64,000 nucleotides of DNA, taken from assembly GCA_027625095.1 (NCBI GenBank), contig JAQBXN010000013.1:39825-103824 (forward strand), given 5' to 3'. Source of the stretch: Planctomycetota bacterium. GTDB lineage: Bacteria; Planctomycetota; PUPC01; JACPCR01. The notes under the pieces are model-generated. The model did not search any database. It had not been told where the DNA came from and was given only the letters and a program-made list of their open reading frames with translations. The position numbers and the translations under genes were made by a program. Each line of letters opens with the position of its first letter. Position 1 is the first letter of the stretch. Of this stretch, positions 63,115 to 64,000 are shown in pieces.

Positions 63115-63336
63115 TTATTTCTTTTTTTGCCCGCCCCTTGCCTGCCGTTTGAGTTCCAGATACTCATTCACGTCCATCACCACCGCCATCGGCTTTCCGC
63201 CGCGTTCGATGAGGACATGCTGCTTGTCGTAGCACACCCGATGGAGTAACTCCCCGAAGCGATTCTTGGCCTGAGTAGCCGGAACCATTTCCAGATCGTC
63301 GATAGTGATACGTGAGGTTTTTTCTTCGCTGGCCAT
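63115..63336 (-). CDS. Phd/YefM-family antitoxin, apparently orphan
   Basis: The 73-residue protein (start at ATG 63336) has the Phd/YefM fold: the conserved MVPATQAKNRFGELLHRVCYDKQHVLIERGGKPMAVVMDVNEYLEL, with a typical short basic C-terminus (QARGGQKKK). These antitoxins bind the DNA of their promoter and neutralise a cognate toxin. The frame can be extended upstream to 63504, but that extension is simply translated REP DNA (repeating GNKPVPT). No toxin gene occurs next to it, so it is an orphan or a defence-island relic inside the REP array. Its promoter must lie within REP sequence. Confidence 0.85.
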   Translation of the reverse strand: MASEEKTSRITIDDLEMVPATQAKNRFGELLHRVCYDKQHVLIERGGKPMAVVMDVNEYLELKRQARGGQKKK

Positions 63337-63344
63337 GGTTTTAT

Positions 63345-63500
63345 GGTGGGGACAGGTGGGGACAGGTTTGTTGCCTGTCCATGTCAATGGTGGGGACAGG
63401 TTTGTTACCTGTCCATTCGCACAGATAACAAATCTGTCCCCACGCCCGCAAGTGGGGACAGGTTTGTTACCTGTCCATTGCACAGATAACAAATCTATGC
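63345..63500. repeat. REP array, block 4 (upstream of antitoxin gene)
   Basis: Type-A hairpins at 63360-63380, 63394-63414 and 63456-63476 alternate with type-B-like units at 63419-63439 (a hybrid) and 63480-63500. GGTGGGGACAG edges recur. The block ends just before the promoter of the peptide gene. Confidence 0.9.
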
Positions 63501-63516
63501 CCACGACATTTTTCCC

Positions 63517-63545
63517 TTGACTTCTTCAACAGCCTCCATTTAATA
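63517..63545 (+). promoter_or_regulatory. Candidate sigma-70 promoter of the peptide gene
   Basis: TTGACT (63517-63522) is followed after 17 bp by TTAATA (63540-63545). The -35 box has five of six consensus bases and the -10 box about half. The predicted start would fall within or next to the palindrome at 63551-63567. Weak but well placed. Confidence 0.45.
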
Positions 63546-63550
63546 CCGTC

Positions 63551-63567
63551 TTAGCTGAATCAGCTAA
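63551..63567. promoter_or_regulatory. 17-bp perfect palindrome, candidate operator upstream of the peptide gene
   Basis: TTAGCTGA-A-TCAGCTAA is a perfect inverted repeat with one central base, 60 bp before the peptide ATG and directly downstream of the predicted -10 box. A further CAGCTA occurs just after it. Its position suits a repressor or the leader of a short attenuator. No regulator is encoded nearby. Confidence 0.5.
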
Positions 63568-63615
63568 TCCAGCTATTTTGGCTTTTGTACCCTTTTCATC
63601 TGTTCCACACTTTTC

Positions 63616-63621
63616 AGGAGG
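63616..63621 (+). promoter_or_regulatory. Shine-Dalgarno of the peptide gene
   Basis: A perfect AGGAGG lies 6 bp upstream of the ATG at 63628, consistent with high translation, and it fixes this start codon. Confidence 0.9.
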
Positions 63622-63627
63622 CTAATC

Positions 63628-63870
63628 ATGGCCAGTATCAAAATAGAAGACCTCGCCACGGAGGCACAGGAACTTTCGTCAAAGCAGATGGGCGCAGTTA
63701 TCGGAGGTCGGACTCCTTTCTTTGGAACAGGTGCACAACTCGGCAACGAGACTGGGTTCAGTAGATACGCTCGTCGGACAGTTACCGTGCAGAGAAATGT
63801 ACAAGTTCAGCAGGTCCAGCGGCTTAACTATAGGGCTTACGAATTCGCCGTGGAATCCTGGAGAGAATGA
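63628..63870 (+). CDS. Double-glycine leader peptide: candidate secreted effector of the C39 exporter
   Basis: The 80-residue product has a classic double-glycine leader: ELSSKQMGAVIGG, with Leu at -12, Met at -7, Val at -4 and Gly-Gly at -2/-1 (residues 26-27). A C39 peptidase such as the one at 56754-59864 would cut after Gly27. The core (53 residues, from RTPFFGTG) contains no Cys, is Arg-rich with a net charge near +4, and has alternating Val/Gln in TVTVQRNVQVQQVQR. That rules out a typical lanthipeptide or a disulfide bacteriocin and suggests a linear or beta-rich peptide. No modification enzyme lies in the window. The last 35 bp (63831-63865) recur at 63904-63938. Confidence 0.85.
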   Translation: MASIKIEDLATEAQELSSKQMGAVIGGRTPFFGTGAQLGNETGFSRYARRTVTVQRNVQVQQVQRLNYRAYEFAVESWRE

Positions 63871-63948
63871 GATTCAATATGATGTGCAGCGATTTCGATG
63901 TAATAGGGCTTACGAATTCGCCGTGGGATCCTGGAGAGGCCAGTAATG
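63812..63948 (+). repeat. Imperfect 73-bp-spaced repeat of the peptide gene's 3' end
   Basis: The 35-bp core (starting TAGGGCTTACGAATTCGCC) occurs at 63831-63865 and 63904-63938 with one mismatch; flanking similarity (GTCCAGCG / GTGCAGCG) extends it. The first copy encodes RAYEFAVESWRE-stop, the second RAYEFAVGSWRGQ-stop. The 73-bp period is not a multiple of three, so the second copy is in the +1 frame. It may be a degenerate second peptide gene or an extension reachable by frameshift. Confidence 0.85.
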
Positions 63949-64000
63949 AAGAATAGTCATCCACTGAGACGGTCATGAGAGAAGGCCCACCAGGTCAACT
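63946..64000 (+). other. Possible start of the next gene at the window end
   Basis: ATG at 63946 opens a frame of only 10 codons, with a stop at 63976-63978. An overlapping ATG at 63975 begins a frame that runs off the window (M-R-E-G-P-P-G-Q). There is no clear ribosome-binding site, so it is only noted. Confidence 0.2.

Noticed and set aside
62048..63500. CRISPR array
   Set aside because: Repeats are short palindromes with irregular spacing and no unique spacers of constant length, no leader and no cas genes; a REP array fits better.
63337..63504. 56-residue N-terminal extension of the antitoxin
   Set aside because: It consists of translated REP units (GNKPVPT repeats) and the Phd fold begins right after the ATG at 63336.
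63628..63870. Lanthipeptide or disulfide-bonded bacteriocin precursor
   Set aside because: The core contains no Cys and no LanM, LanB/C or cyclase gene lies in the window.
63722..63946. Separate gene in the +1 frame over the peptide gene
   Set aside because: It has no ribosome-binding site and lacks a leader motif; only its end, which repeats the peptide's tail, is of interest.

Overview
This 64 kb window most likely comes from a PVC-superphylum bacterium, probably a Verrucomicrobiota member of the Pedosphaera/Limisphaerales type, although a planctomycete or lentisphaere is not excluded. The evidence is the set of secreted families: a DUF1501 + PPC-domain + DUF1549/DUF1553 triad, a giant PVC-type heme-binding dehydrogenase, heparinase-like lyases, SGNH and sialate-esterase-like hydrolases, ThuA and Gfo/Idh proteins, a DUF4175 coiled-coil protein, and a prepilin-like protein. 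This assignment rests on family content recognised by eye, not on a phylogeny. No rRNA, tRNA, CRISPR array or insertion sequence with a full-size transposase was seen.

Layout. 1-5.4 kb: a 5'-truncated heparinase-like gene, then a minus-strand run of SGNH hydrolase, DUF58, ATP-grasp and Uma2 genes. 5.6-10.4 kb: an LRR protein and the chaperones DnaJ/CbpA-type and ClpB. 10.4-17.3 kb: a minus-strand operon of the DUF1501/PPC/DUF1549-1553 triad plus a small membrane protein. 17.4-27.5 kb: a candidate 55-codon gene, a VOC lipoprotein, a PhyH dioxygenase, a second heparinase-like lyase, the 1,488-residue PVC dehydrogenase and a beta-helix protein. 27.7-34.9 kb: a pseudo-receiver, a ferredoxin overlapping a TMTC-like TPR/membrane protein, a sialate-esterase-like protein, a FetAB-like ABC pair and a class III aminotransferase. 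35.2-44.6 kb: a BatA/VWA protein, an apparently internally deleted sensor-kinase remnant, a prepilin/FecR fusion behind a textbook sigma-54 promoter, and PQQ-propeller, Gfo/Idh, ThuA and PHP proteins. 44.9-54.8 kb: a DUF4175 coiled-coil protein carrying a 15-bp minisatellite, a polytopic membrane protein, an epimerase and a HAMP protein.

The most interesting region is 55.2-64.0 kb. It encodes a complete tripartite export system: a TolC-like outer-membrane protein; an ABC exporter with two cyclic-nucleotide-binding domains, an apparently catalytically intact C39 double-glycine peptidase and an ATPase; and an HlyD-like adaptor with an exceptionally long coiled coil. About 1.6 kb downstream is an 80-residue peptide gene with a near-perfect double-glycine leader, a canonical Shine-Dalgarno sequence and a 17-bp palindrome just after its predicted promoter. 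The peptide has a cysteine-free, Arg/Gln/Val-rich core, and its C-terminal coding segment is repeated 73 bp downstream in another frame. Between exporter and peptide lies a RAYT (REP-associated tyrosine transposase) within an array of its presumed REP hairpins, plus an orphan Phd/YefM-type antitoxin. The inference is a nucleotide-responsive peptide secretion system.

Dispersed palindromic repeats fill many intergenic gaps. Family 1 (four elements of about 86-139 bp, at 13.2, 15.8, 44.6 and 44.7 kb) has conserved outer ends and loops while the stems vary in a compensatory way. Other inverted-repeat families sit at 1.4, 7.6 and 35.0 kb, and the REP array occupies 59.9-63.5 kb.
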